The notes beneath the pieces were generated by a model that saw nothing but the letters and a program-made list of their open reading frames with translations, did no database searches and was not told where the DNA came from. A stretch of DNA of 60,855 nucleotides, from assembly GCA_964458655.1 (NCBI GenBank), contig CAYWJT010000007.1, positions 1 to 60,855 of the forward strand. The letters are read 5' to 3'. The stretch comes from CAYWJT01 sp964458655. Lineage in GTDB: Bacteria > Acidobacteriota > Aminicenantia > Aminicenantales > Saccharicenantaceae. A program made the position numbers and the translations under genes. Shown here piece by piece: positions 51,469 to 59,441 of the stretch; within the stretch, counting starts at the first letter, position 1; the number at the start of each line of letters is the position of its first letter.

Positions 51469-52404
51469 ATGCCTGCCGACCAGCCCAGCCTGACGGACGC
51501 CGGACCTTCGATCACCCTGGCGCGGAATAAACGGCTGCTGAGGGCCGCGCTCGGGATAACGGCCTTCATGATGCTGGCCGAAGCGGCCGGCGGAATCTTG
51601 AGCGGCAGCCTGGCCCTTCTCGCCGACGCCGGCCACATGCTCACGGACGTCGCCGGCCTCGGCCTCAGCCTCATCGCCTTTCATTTCAGCTCGCTTCCCC
51701 GGACTCCCGCGCACACCTTCGGCTGGCGCCGCTTCGAGATCTTCGCCGCCTTGTTGAACGGCCTCGCACTCTGGGCCATCGCCGGAGCGGTCGGCTATCA
51801 GGCGGTTGTCAGGCTGCGCTCGCCTCAGGAGATAAAGAGCGGCATGATGATGGTCATCGCTGGCCTGGGCCTGCTCTCCAACGTCGCGGCGGGCGCCGTA
51901 CTCCTCCACGGAGAAAGGAGGAACCTGAACATAAAGGGTGCGCTGCTTCATATAGCGGCCGACGCGCTCGGGAGCGTCGGGGTCCTGGCCGCCGCCGTGC
52001 TCATCAAGCTCACCGGCTCGACGGCCTGGGACCCTATAGTGAGCATCGGCGTGTGCGTGTTGATCCTGCTGAGCGCCGGCCGCCTGATCCGGGACTCGGT
52101 CCACGTGTTCATGGAAGGCGCGCCCGCGGGCACGGATGTGGAAGGGATCCAAAGAGCGCTGAACGCGGTCCCCGGCGTCGTCGACGTCCACGACCTGCAC
52201 GTCTGGACCATCACTTCCGGGTTTGTCTCGCTCAGCGCCCATCTGAAGGTCGCAGCCGGAGAGGACGTCGGGCGAGTCCTCCGAGAAGCCCACGAGGCCG
52301 CCTCCCGGCATTTCAACATCGTCCACACCACCTTCCAGCTGGAGGAGGCCGAAGCGCCGGGCTGCGAGACGGGCTCCTGCCCGGAGAACGCAAAGCCCTG
52401 TTAG
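51469..52404 (+). CDS. Cation diffusion facilitator (CzcD/ZitB-like)
   Basis: An inner-membrane zinc or cobalt exporter of 311 residues, six helices. Metal-site motifs DAGHMLTD in helix 2 and HIAADALGS in helix 5 give the HxxxD pairs. The C-terminal cytoplasmic domain contains VHDLHVWTITSG, typical of CzcD/ZnT-type members. The tail ends with three cysteines (APGCETGSCPENAKPC) that might bind metal. It follows htpX by 31 bases with AAAGGA before its ATG, possibly one operon. Confidence 0.93.
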   Translation: MPADQPSLTDAGPSITLARNKRLLRAALGITAFMMLAEAAGGILSGSLALLADAGHMLTDVAGLGLSLIAFHFSSLPRTPAHTFGWRRFEIFAALLNGLALWAIAGAVGYQAVVRLRSPQEIKSGMMMVIAGLGLLSNVAAGAVLLHGERRNLNIKGALLHIAADALGSVGVLAAAVLIKLTGSTAWDPIVSIGVCVLILLSAGRLIRDSVHVFMEGAPAGTDVEGIQRALNAVPGVVDVHDLHVWTITSGFVSLSAHLKVAAGEDVGRVLREAHEAASRHFNIVHTTFQLEEAEAPGCETGSCPENAKPC

Positions 52405-52461
52405 CCGGCCTTGCCGCCCGTCTTTTTGTTGCCGGGAGAGAGGCGACCCCGCCTTTCTTTA

Positions 52462-53037
52462 TCAATACTGCATGGCCTGCAAGGTGGCGGCGACGAAGCG
52501 ATAGGCGGTTAGCTGCTTGTCGTCCAGCCGTGCCTTTTGACCGGTCATGAGGACCGAGAAGCAATACCAGTATTTCGAACCGGGGTTTATGTAGGTGATG
52601 TAGTCGTAGAATTCGCCTTCCACGAAGACCAGTTTGGCGAAACACCGGTACAACATATTGCCCACGTTCAGGCCCTCATACTGGACCTGAGGGGATTTTT
52701 TCCGGTATTCTTCCAGGTCATGTTCCAGGTCCGCCGCGGTGTTTTCATCCGCTTTTCTGTTCAGCCGGACCCGTATGATAGGGTTCGTGGATTTCCAGCC
52801 GGCCCCCCTGGGGTAGAAAATGAGGTCGGCGTGATAATAAGGGGCATGGCGGGTGTCGCCCTGCCAGCCTTCGGGAATGCAAACCCCGAACTGGAAATTC
52901 CTGCCCGTGATGATGATGACCTCCGGTTTCTTTCTTTGGGCCGGAGAAACGGCGGCCAGACCCGTTGAAAGAGCTGCGGTCATCAGGGCCGAATATCCCA
53001 AGGTCCTTGTCAGTCTCTTGCCCAGGCAACAGTTCAT
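52462..53037 (-). CDS. Hypothetical exported protein
   Basis: About 191 residues. N-terminal hydrophobic region (about 10-32, ending VSPAQ) suggests a signal peptide. The mature part is beta-rich with many aromatic residues (FQFGVCIPEGWQGDTRHAPYY, FYDYITYINPGSKYWYCF) and three or four cysteines. The sequence style resembles small secreted domains that begin with a GWxxD-type motif, but no family is recognised. ATG 53037 with GGGAGG is preferred over the GTG one codon earlier. Convergent to the cation exporter gene. Confidence 0.7.
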   Translation of the reverse strand: MNCCLGKRLTRTLGYSALMTAALSTGLAAVSPAQRKKPEVIIITGRNFQFGVCIPEGWQGDTRHAPYYHADLIFYPRGAGWKSTNPIIRVRLNRKADENTAADLEHDLEEYRKKSPQVQYEGLNVGNMLYRCFAKLVFVEGEFYDYITYINPGSKYWYCFSVLMTGQKARLDDKQLTAYRFVAATLQAMQY

Positions 53038-53040
53038 CAC

Positions 53041-53344
53041 TTGCCTCCCAGCCGGTCATTGCGCCCTCTTGATGCGCCAAGCATGAACTTGCTCTCCGCC
53101 CCTGCTAGGTCAGGCGACCCCTCATAAAACCGGCGCTGGGGCCTGGCCCGCCCGACATAGAAGCCTACGCCCTGATCCTGTTGTCCGGGATTATAAGCCG
53201 CTCGTTTTTCGCTGTCAATTCCGCGTTCATCATAGGCGCCGGAGGGCGCCGGGACGCCGGCGGCTCTCCTGCTTGAAAGGATGCGGCGCCCCGGTCAGGA
53301 TGCGGGCTCTCGAGGCGCCGGCCGACGCAGCCGGCCCGTACATG
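53041..53344. other. Gene-free spacer before tRNA-Asp
   Basis: No gene or repeat recognised. An antisense frame covering the tRNA is a translation of the tRNA complement and is rejected. Confidence 0.4.
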
Positions 53345-53373
53345 TTGAATTGAGCGCCGGGAATATCTATAAT
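53345..53373 (+). promoter_or_regulatory. Promoter of tRNA-Asp
   Basis: TTGAAT at 53345-53350, 17-base spacer, TATAAT at 53368-53373, 16 bases before the tRNA. Confidence 0.7.
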
Positions 53374-53389
53374 AATCGAGCCCGAACGC

Positions 53390-53466
53390 GGGGTCGTAGT
53401 TCAGCTGGTTAGAACGCCGGCCTGTCACGCCGGAGGTCGCGAGTTCGAGTCTCGTCGGCCCCGCCA
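53390..53466 (+). tRNA. tRNA-Asp (anticodon GUC)
   Basis: A cloverleaf of 77 bases including an encoded CCA. The acceptor GGGGTCG pairs with CGGCCCC (one G-U). Anticodon loop CTGTCAC between CCGGC and GCCGG. T-arm GCGAG-TTCGAGT-CTCGT. It marks the left side of an AT-richer accessory segment. Confidence 0.96.
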
Positions 53467-53711
53467 CCTTTATTCCCTGATTTTCCCCATCTGAGTCAGC
53501 GTTTTCCATTGTTTTTTGTTTAATCCCCAGTAGGCCAAGCTAAGCGAGTTTTAGCAAAATCTGTTACACCGACGTTATACAGCGAGAAGTCTGAATCATC
53601 GGCAGGATACTGGAAAAGGAGCTCTTCGTCTCGATTTCCATAAGGCATGAATTGACTTCGCAAGCGCGAAAGAAAGGGGATGCGAACTGAAGATTCGCGG
53701 CTCAGGGGGTA

Positions 53712-54503
53712 CTAGCCCCTTTTTAAGGAGGGATAAAAAACACCCAAAACGGTAAAAACGTCTTGAAATCTATGCAAGTTGCCTACGTATAAATAAACAT
53801 CTTTTGTAGTACTATCGACCATCATCATCCAGCGCTCCTTAATCTTACTCAGCAGTTCTCGTTCGTCTCGGTACTTCCCTCTCCATTTACGATAGGATTG
53901 GTGTATTTCCCAGTCTATTATGGAGAGCTTATGTCCCCCACAATCGGGTTCTGAGATGCATCTGAACTGGTAATAGAATTGGAATGGAATCTCTTCAACT
54001 GGCTCCTTTGGCCTGTCAAAGAGGCCGGGGCGAGCATAGGCCCTTTTTCTCTTATCCGAATCCTTAATCTGCCGCTTCTCTATCAGAAATGAGACGCCCT
54101 CAGGTTTAATGAGAGCCAAAGAAGTTTTGTGCTGTTTTTCTTCTTTGATAACTTGACACATGGACTTGACTGAGAGCTTCTGGATAATTGTCCTTCTTCT
54201 GTCCCAACCATCTTTGCGTGTGTCAATTTGCTCAATTATCCTGATTGAGTCAGGCTGAATACGAAAACTTTCCGGCCGCAAATCGTCCGTGGCCTTTGCA
54301 CAGTTCGCTTCAATCAGGCTATATTTCTTGAATCTCTTGTCGTTCTCAAGGTCCCTGAAAGGTATCGGATAAAGTCTGACCCAACTTCCCGTGGCGATAT
54401 CGACCCCGGCACAGCAAACAGTTTCTCCATAGTTGTAGCTGGGATTTGGATATGCTTTGACGGTAACGAAAATCTTCTTTGGTCGAAAATCTAGCCTTTT
54501 CAA
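53712..54503 (-). CDS. Uncharacterised protein paired with DUF488
   Basis: About 263 residues, family not recognised. After a basic N-terminus, FVTVKAYPNPSYNYGETVCCAGVDIATGSW starts a beta-rich domain (about 10-60) with Cys-Cys and an aromatic RLYPIPFRDLE. Then come FRIQPDSIRII, two Lys/Arg-rich helical stretches (about 120-170) and a C-terminal FQFYYQFRC, GHKLSIIDWE, YVGNLHRFQDVF region. It has no membrane segment, so it is cytoplasmic. The TTG at 54503 overlaps the DUF488 stop (TTGA) and is preferred; the frame is open up to 54596. GC content is near 45 percent against about 70 percent in neighbours, indicating transfer. Confidence 0.75.
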   Translation of the reverse strand: MKRLDFRPKKIFVTVKAYPNPSYNYGETVCCAGVDIATGSWVRLYPIPFRDLENDKRFKKYSLIEANCAKATDDLRPESFRIQPDSIRIIEQIDTRKDGWDRRRTIIQKLSVKSMCQVIKEEKQHKTSLALIKPEGVSFLIEKRQIKDSDKRKRAYARPGLFDRPKEPVEEIPFQFYYQFRCISEPDCGGHKLSIIDWEIHQSYRKWRGKYRDERELLSKIKERWMMMVDSTTKDVYLYVGNLHRFQDVFTVLGVFYPSLKRG

Positions 54504-54943
54504 ATGTGAACGATTCTTAATCCGTTCCCATCTTGCTCTTTTATTTTCATCGCGACGGCCGAGCGGTGACAATATTCCGGAATACGCTCGAAGCACATTA
54601 GGCAGTTGATGCCATCACGCACATACTCGTAGGCTTTTAAGATAGCCTCTGGATTATCATCAAGATACTTCATATATGACGAAAAGAACTTTTCATAATC
54701 ATGGTCATCCTTGAGTTGGCGACGCATATGGGAGGGGCTGCCGAGCGACTTGATGTGTACGTACTTAATGTCCGCGGACTCTGCCCGGCTCTTTAGCAGT
54801 GACTTTGAGAATCCCTTCTTTCTCGATATTGGTATTTCCCTTACATCTATGAGCCGGGTTATATTGAAGGTTTTAAGATAGGCTATAAATGTATTGATGT
54901 CTCGGCCTTCATAACCAACGGTATATAGCTCCAGACCATTCAT
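54500..54943 (-). CDS. DUF488 domain protein
   Basis: A 147-residue protein of the DUF488 family: LYTVGYEGRDINTFIAYLK at the N-terminus, RLIDVREIPISRKKGFSKSLL with the conserved Asp-x-Arg, YVHIKSLGSPSHMRR, and the C-terminal LMCFERIPEYCHRSAVA (CxE and CHR motif). DUF488 proteins are cytoplasmic and of unknown biochemical function; the CHR motif suggests a catalytic or metal/thiol site. It is the first gene of a two-gene cassette, with AAAGG before the ATG and a TATAAT eight bases upstream. It is AT-rich relative to the window. Confidence 0.9.
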   Translation of the reverse strand: MNGLELYTVGYEGRDINTFIAYLKTFNITRLIDVREIPISRKKGFSKSLLKSRAESADIKYVHIKSLGSPSHMRRQLKDDHDYEKFFSSYMKYLDDNPEAILKAYEYVRDGINCLMCFERIPEYCHRSAVAMKIKEQDGNGLRIVHI

Positions 54944-54950
54944 CCTTTAC

Positions 54951-54981
54951 ATTATACTGCAGTCTGTTCGGCGAAAAGCAA
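54951..54981 (-). promoter_or_regulatory. Probable promoter of the DUF488 cassette
   Basis: Minus strand: TTGCTT (54981-54976) and TATAAT (54956-54951), spacer 19 bases. The ATG follows the -10 box by only seven bases, allowing a very short leader. Confidence 0.45.
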
Positions 54982-55581
54982 GGGGAAAAATTCTTCCGCA
55001 TTAATGACTCTGGCAAGGCCTCTTGAGGCGCCGCTATCCACACCCTTTCAACCCGAGGAGAAATCTCGCCCATTGGTATATACTCAAGGGGCTAAGGCAC
55101 ATTTTTCATAGCCGATTTGCCGGATGTACATGTAAATAAGCTTCATGAGGGGATACCGAATCCCGCTGGTCTCACTAATGCTCGCCTGCTCCCTCCGGAA
55201 ATAGTCGTTTTTTTCCATCTAATGAAGCATGAAGGATGTGGCGCCGGCGAAGCTGACGGGTTTAAGCCGAGTCGGGTCTTGCAGACGTCTCCGTATGAGA
55301 CGACAGGTCGTCCAGGGCGCAGAGTTAGCACGGGAAGCCCTTAAAACGATCCCTGGGAAGGCGGACCGTTTTCTGGAGGCCTGAAACTCGAAAGTTCGTT
55401 CAAAGCTTTTGGCGGTTCGATTGACTAATATAATTGGAGGCGGAGCTGCTAAACATGGCCAGACGAGGAAGCGACGCTGGGGCTGGCTGTCCCCAGGCCG
55501 GTCGTTGACGCCTGCCGCGGCGTTGAGATAGAATAGAAAAAGGGAAGGGGCCATAGATTAACGGCTGAAAAGGAGGATCCC
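54982..55581. other. Gene-free region between DUF488 cassette and DUF4382 gene
   Basis: About 600 bases of mixed composition without a supportable gene, RNA or repeat. A TATAAT at 55429-55434 with TTTTGG upstream could begin the DUF4382 transcript. The AT-rich signature fades here, so the right boundary of the accessory segment lies within this stretch. Confidence 0.4.
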
Positions 55582-57363
55582 ATGCATCGTCTGATGCGCG
55601 CCCTGGCTTATTGTCTTCTGGCCGTGGCGGCCTTGTCGGGCCTCGGCCTCGTCACATCCTGCGTCGTCGCCACCGACTCCTTGTCGGGCAGGACCGGCAG
55701 CCTCAACATCCTGCTGACCGACGCTCCCGCCGACGACTGGCAGGAAGTTTCCGTCCTTCTCAAGTCCATCAGCCTTTACAATCGGGACAGCCGCGTCTGG
55801 CAGCAGGTCTGGGCGGCCGACCCGGCCAACGCGGAGTCGGGCAGGGTCAACCTGGTCGACCTGAGCGGCGTCGCGCTCATCCTGGCCCAGGCCACGATCC
55901 CCGAGGGCACATACAACCGGCTGAAGATGGTCATCAACACCAACCCGTCCACGATGAAGCTCGTCGACGACTCGGGCAACGTCATCGACCCGTCCCTGAT
56001 CCGGATCGTCAACTCCGTACCCCTGGGCGAGGTCCGCGTCGACCTCGACCCGGCCGTCACGGTCACGGCCGACGGGACCGCCAACCTGCAGGTCGATTTC
56101 GACCTGGCCCACCCGCTTTCGATCGTCAACCTGAACGGCGTCATCTGGCTGAACTTCCAGCTCCGGCATAAGCCTCTCCCGCACAAGCTCTTCACGCTCC
56201 AGTTCGCCCGCAGCATCGGGCAGATAACGGCGGCCGCGGCCGACGGCACGAATTTCACCATCAAAACGCTCAACGCGGCCGAGATCACGTTCAATGTCAA
56301 CTCCAACACCATCTATGTGGACGCCGACACCAGGCAGCCGGGCAGTTTCAGCGGCCTGGCGGCCCTGGCCGGCACGGGCTACGCCCTGGTGGCCTCCAAC
56401 ATGAACGCCGACGGCAGTCTCTTCGCCCGGCGCGTCTGGTACTCTGCTAGCGTGGATGCCCTGCCGCGCTTCACGCCCGAGGGCATCGTCAGGCGCGTCG
56501 GCGAGAACTGGATCCGGGTCATGAAGCAGAAGCCCCAGACCGTGGCGCCGGCCCGCTTCAGGTGCGACTGGAACGCCGAGACGATCTTCATCGACGAGAA
56601 CACGGCGTGGAAGTTCCGGGGCGATGTCCACATGGGCGCCGGCCTGGGCGTCCTCCAGTTCATCAAGCGCGGCTTCCGTGTGGAAGTCACGCTGGTCGAC
56701 CCGTCCGCCGCGATGAAAGTCGCGGCCGAGGTCAACGTCCTCTGGGCCCACGAAGAAGGCGCCATAACCGCCGTATCGGAAACAGGCATCACCATGGGCT
56801 GGTGGGGCCACGCGACCCATACCCTGCCGTACAGCGCGGTCGAGAACCATGGCTTCTCCTGGTGGTATTTCGGCCTGCCCTGGACGGCTTCCACGAACGT
56901 CCAGGACTTCATTGACACCGTCAACCAGGCCTTGAACGCCCGCCTCTGGGTTTTCGCCATGGCCGGGCTCTACTGGGATGAGCTCGGCGGCGGCTGGGCG
57001 GTCGAACATCTCGTCCTCGCGCCGGAGAAGCTGGCCGAGCCGACCGCGATCACGACCGGCTACAGCGCCGATACCGGGACCATGGACGTGACGACCTACT
57101 GCTGGTGGGACGCCGCGACGCCGCAGTTGATGACCATCCATCTGGACGCGACCGGCGACTTCCAGACGGTCGTGGGCTCGTTCAGTTTCAACACGACGAC
57201 CAAGGTCCTGTCGGTGACGTTCCCGGTCAACCCGAGCGATTGGCCGGCCCTGCTCACCCCGGCGCTGCCCAGGGTCCAGATCTGGGTCAGGCCGGTCAAG
57301 GGCAGCGACGGCACCTTCACCTGGCACGCTTACACGGTCCTGGCCTACCAGCTCACGAGCTGA
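55582..57363 (+). CDS. DUF4382 lipoprotein
   Basis: A 593-residue surface or periplasmic lipoprotein. The signal ends in lipobox LVTSC (Cys about 27). Residues about 38-200 form the DUF4382 domain: GSLNILLTDAPADDWQEV, VNLVDLSGVALILAQATIPEGTYNRLKMVI in parts, and VDLDPAVTVTADGTANLQVDFDL. The rest consists of about three beta-rich DUF5666-like units (QITAAAADGTNFTI, EGIVRRVGENWIRV, EGAITAVSETGITMGWW) and a C-terminal beta domain. AGGAGG precedes the ATG and a perfect terminator follows. Function unknown; it may bind a ligand or matrix outside the cell. Confidence 0.85.
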   Translation: MHRLMRALAYCLLAVAALSGLGLVTSCVVATDSLSGRTGSLNILLTDAPADDWQEVSVLLKSISLYNRDSRVWQQVWAADPANAESGRVNLVDLSGVALILAQATIPEGTYNRLKMVINTNPSTMKLVDDSGNVIDPSLIRIVNSVPLGEVRVDLDPAVTVTADGTANLQVDFDLAHPLSIVNLNGVIWLNFQLRHKPLPHKLFTLQFARSIGQITAAAADGTNFTIKTLNAAEITFNVNSNTIYVDADTRQPGSFSGLAALAGTGYALVASNMNADGSLFARRVWYSASVDALPRFTPEGIVRRVGENWIRVMKQKPQTVAPARFRCDWNAETIFIDENTAWKFRGDVHMGAGLGVLQFIKRGFRVEVTLVDPSAAMKVAAEVNVLWAHEEGAITAVSETGITMGWWGHATHTLPYSAVENHGFSWWYFGLPWTASTNVQDFIDTVNQALNARLWVFAMAGLYWDELGGGWAVEHLVLAPEKLAEPTAITTGYSADTGTMDVTTYCWWDAATPQLMTIHLDATGDFQTVVGSFSFNTTTKVLSVTFPVNPSDWPALLTPALPRVQIWVRPVKGSDGTFTWHAYTVLAYQLTS

Positions 57364-57384
57364 AGTTCACGCCGATTCGCTTCA

Positions 57385-57420
57385 GGCGGCCGCGGGTCGA
57401 GAGCCCGCGGCCGCCTTTTT
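57385..57420 (+). terminator. Intrinsic terminator of DUF4382 gene
   Basis: GGCGGCCGCGGG (57385-57396) and CCCGCGGCCGCC (57404-57415) pair perfectly over 12 bases, followed by five T. Confidence 0.9.
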
Positions 57421-57426
57421 CGCCTC

Positions 57427-57438
57427 GGGGACAGGCAC
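57427..57438. repeat. Short GGGGACAGGCAC repeat copy
   Basis: Identical over 12 bases to the repeat behind comF (30546-30557). It sits just past the DUF4382 terminator, without a nearby inverted partner. Confidence 0.5.
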
Positions 57439-57562
57439 TCTTAAGAACGCCGCGGCCGCCGGCCCTCTCTTCTCCGGCTGGCGTTCCCGTATTTCCGGGG
57501 ATTGCCCTCCGCGAGGCCCCTCAGATGAAACACACGTTCTTCCCATCATAGAGGCGGGCGGG

Positions 57563-57591
57563 TTGACACCCGGGGGCACGGCCCTTATAAT
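57563..57591 (+). promoter_or_regulatory. Consensus promoter of ssrA
   Basis: Perfect TTGACA (57563-57568), 17-base spacer and perfect TATAAT (57586-57591), 18 bases before the mature tmRNA 5' end. Confidence 0.85.
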
Positions 57592-57609
57592 TGTCTTGAA
57601 AGGAGTTAT

Positions 57610-57963
57610 GGGGGCGAACTGGTTTCGACGGAGGTAATGAGACAGAAGTGGCATGCCGAGGTCCCACCCACCTCGCTAAACCGGTGGAAAACAATTAACT
57701 GCAGAACCTCTAGCAGTAGCGGCCTGATAGAAAGGCACGCCGTTCCCGGGACCCTCTCCCGCGGGGTGTCGGGAGCGTCGACCAAGCGGGATAGCGAGCC
57801 GGCTTCGCCCTGAAGCCGGGGAGCGAAGCTCAACTTCGGGGCTGGTTTCGCGGAGCTCTTCCTCTTCGAGCACTGCGGAATGAGACAGTGGAAGAGGATA
57901 AGCATGTAGTCACTTCCTGTTGAATGCCTTCGGACGCGGGTTCGATTCCCGCCGCCTCCACCA
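57610..57963 (+). ncRNA. ssrA: tmRNA
   Basis: A 354-base transfer-messenger RNA that rescues stalled ribosomes with SmpB. The 5' end GGGGGCG pairs with CGCCTCC at the 3' end (one G-U), followed by A and an encoded CCA. The 5' GAACTGGTTTCGACGG and 3' GGGTTCGATTCCCGCCGCC (T-arm) are the tRNA-like parts. After AACAATTAACT the resume codon GCA opens a short tag frame at 57701-57727, read as AEPLAVAA before TGA. The tag is shorter than the usual nine to fifteen residues. Pseudoknot-forming GC blocks fill the rest. Confidence 0.95.
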
Positions 57964-57980
57964 TTTCCTGCTTACAGAAC

Positions 57981-58826
57981 ATGGCCAGAACCGAAAAAAA
58001 AGAGCACCGGAATAGGCCGACCCCTGTCGCCCTCGTCGCGCTGACCGCCATCGCCCTTATCCTTCTCGCCGGGATTGGCATAGAGGCGGCGGGACGGCAA
58101 ACCTCCCAGGAATCCGCCCGTCCGACGCAGAAGCCCGATGAGAACCGCATCAAGACCGTCGTCCTCGACCCGGGGCACGGCGGGATCGAAGTCGGGGCGA
58201 AGGGCAAGCTCGGAACGCTGGAGAAGGACGTCACCCTGGCCGTCGCCCTCAAGCTCAAGACCCTGATCGAGAAGTCCATGGCCTTCGACGTCGTCCTGAC
58301 CCGAGACCGGGACATCGATGTGCCCATCGAGAACCGGGCGGCCATCGCCAACAACCGCAAGGCCGACCTGTTCATTTCCATCCACGCCAACGGCTCGCGA
58401 CGCGACACCGCCCAGGGGTCCGAGACCTATTTCATGAGCCTCAACGCCACCGACGAGGAGACGCGGCGGCTGGCCTACCTGGAGAACAAGGGGACGGAAA
58501 TAGGGAACAGGATAGCCTCCTCGAGCGAGGACGAGCTGAAACTCATACTCTGGGACATGGCCCAGACGGCCTTCATCCGCCAGAGCAGCGGGCTCGCCGA
58601 GTTCATCCAGGAGGAGCTCAACATCCTGCTCGGAACGAAGAACCGCGGCGTGAAGCAGGCGCCCTTCAAGGTGCTGTGCGGAGTGGCCGCGCCGGCCGTC
58701 CTGGTCGAGGTGGCCTTCATCTCCAACCCGGAAGAGGAGAAGAAGCTGCTCAACGAGGATTACCAGCAGGGCGTGGCCCAGGCCATCTACAGCGGCCTCG
58801 CGAAATTCCTCCAATCGTACAAGTGA
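57981..58826 (+). CDS. N-acetylmuramoyl-L-alanine amidase
   Basis: A peptidoglycan amidase (Amidase_3 fold) of 281 residues that cuts the bond between MurNAc and the stem peptide. An N-terminal anchor (about 16-36) precedes the catalytic domain: VVLDPGHGGIEVGA with the first zinc His, ADLFISIHANGSRR with the second, and VLVEVAFISNPEEEKKL with the catalytic Glu. ATG 57981 is used because the open frame upstream lies inside ssrA. First gene of an amidase-gerMN-der run, with six bases to the next gene. Confidence 0.93.
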   Translation: MARTEKKEHRNRPTPVALVALTAIALILLAGIGIEAAGRQTSQESARPTQKPDENRIKTVVLDPGHGGIEVGAKGKLGTLEKDVTLAVALKLKTLIEKSMAFDVVLTRDRDIDVPIENRAAIANNRKADLFISIHANGSRRDTAQGSETYFMSLNATDEETRRLAYLENKGTEIGNRIASSSEDELKLILWDMAQTAFIRQSSGLAEFIQEELNILLGTKNRGVKQAPFKVLCGVAAPAVLVEVAFISNPEEEKKLLNEDYQQGVAQAIYSGLAKFLQSYK

Positions 58827-58832
58827 GCGGTC

Positions 58833-59441
58833 ATGGCAAGCAGAAGGAAGAGAACGAAGAACCTCAATAAATGGCTGCTGCTCGGCGGCCTGACCGTGCT
58901 TCTCGTCATCCTGGTCGCGGTCTTTTTCTCCGACGGCGCCAAGGAGAAGGTCAAGCGCTTCGCCGAGCAGAACCTGCCCAAGCCCGCGGCTGCCCCTTCG
59001 CCCTCCGGGCCGGTCGCCCGGACGAGCGTGACCCTTTTCTTCCTGTCCGAGGATGACGACCTGCTCCACAAGGAAACCAGGGAGATCCCGGCCGGGCCTT
59101 CGACGGCGGACGAGGCCGAGCGGGTCATCGCCGAGCTCGTCAAGGGCTCCTTTAAGGGCCTGCTCTCGCCCCTGCCTCCCGAGACCCGCGTGCGCCAGGT
59201 CTTCGTCAGCAAGGAAGGCGTCGCCTACGTCGACTTGAGCAGGGAAGCCGCCGACAAGTTCGCCTACGGATCTTCATCGGAGCTCGGCGCCGTGTACTCC
59301 ATCGTCAACAGCCTGGCCTACAATTTCAAGTCCGTGAAAAGGGTGACCATACTGGTCGAAGGGGCCGAGCGCGAGACCCTGGGCGGCCACATCGATATTT
59401 CCAGGCCCATCGCGCCCGACTTCAAGCTCGTGGCCAGATGA
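58833..59441 (+). CDS. GerMN-domain membrane-anchored protein
   Basis: A 202-residue protein: basic N-terminus, one transmembrane helix (about 14-32, LLLGGLTVLLVILVAVFF), a Pro/Ala linker and a GerMN domain (about 65-190) with VTLFFLSEDDDLL, LPPETRVRQVFVSKEGVAYVDLS in parts, and GAVYSIVNSLAYNF. GerMN domains occur in spore germination and lipoprotein LpqB-type proteins and in amidase-linked cell-wall proteins. Here it directly follows an amidase gene, suggesting a cell-envelope role. The stop overlaps der (ATGA). Confidence 0.9.
   Translation: MASRRKRTKNLNKWLLLGGLTVLLVILVAVFFSDGAKEKVKRFAEQNLPKPAAAPSPSGPVARTSVTLFFLSEDDDLLHKETREIPAGPSTADEAERVIAELVKGSFKGLLSPLPPETRVRQVFVSKEGVAYVDLSREAADKFAYGSSSELGAVYSIVNSLAYNFKSVKRVTILVEGAERETLGGHIDISRPIAPDFKLVAR

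Noticed and set aside
53165..53509. Minus-strand frame containing GPTRLELATSGVTGRR
   Set aside because: This is the translated complement of tRNA-Asp, a well-known spurious protein in databases.
53390..55581. Integrated element with tRNA-Asp attachment-site duplication
   Set aside because: I looked for a second copy of the tRNA 3' end (GTTCGAGTCTCGTCGGCCCC) up to 55.6 kb and for an integrase gene; neither was found, so only compositional evidence for transfer remains.
55558..57327. 589-codon minus-strand frame opposite the DUF4382 gene
   Set aside because: Arg/Asp/Gly/Val-rich composition typical of antisense shadows; the plus strand has signal peptide, RBS, domains and terminator.
57606..57905. 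Minus-strand frames over 57606-57905
   Set aside because: They lie entirely within ssrA.
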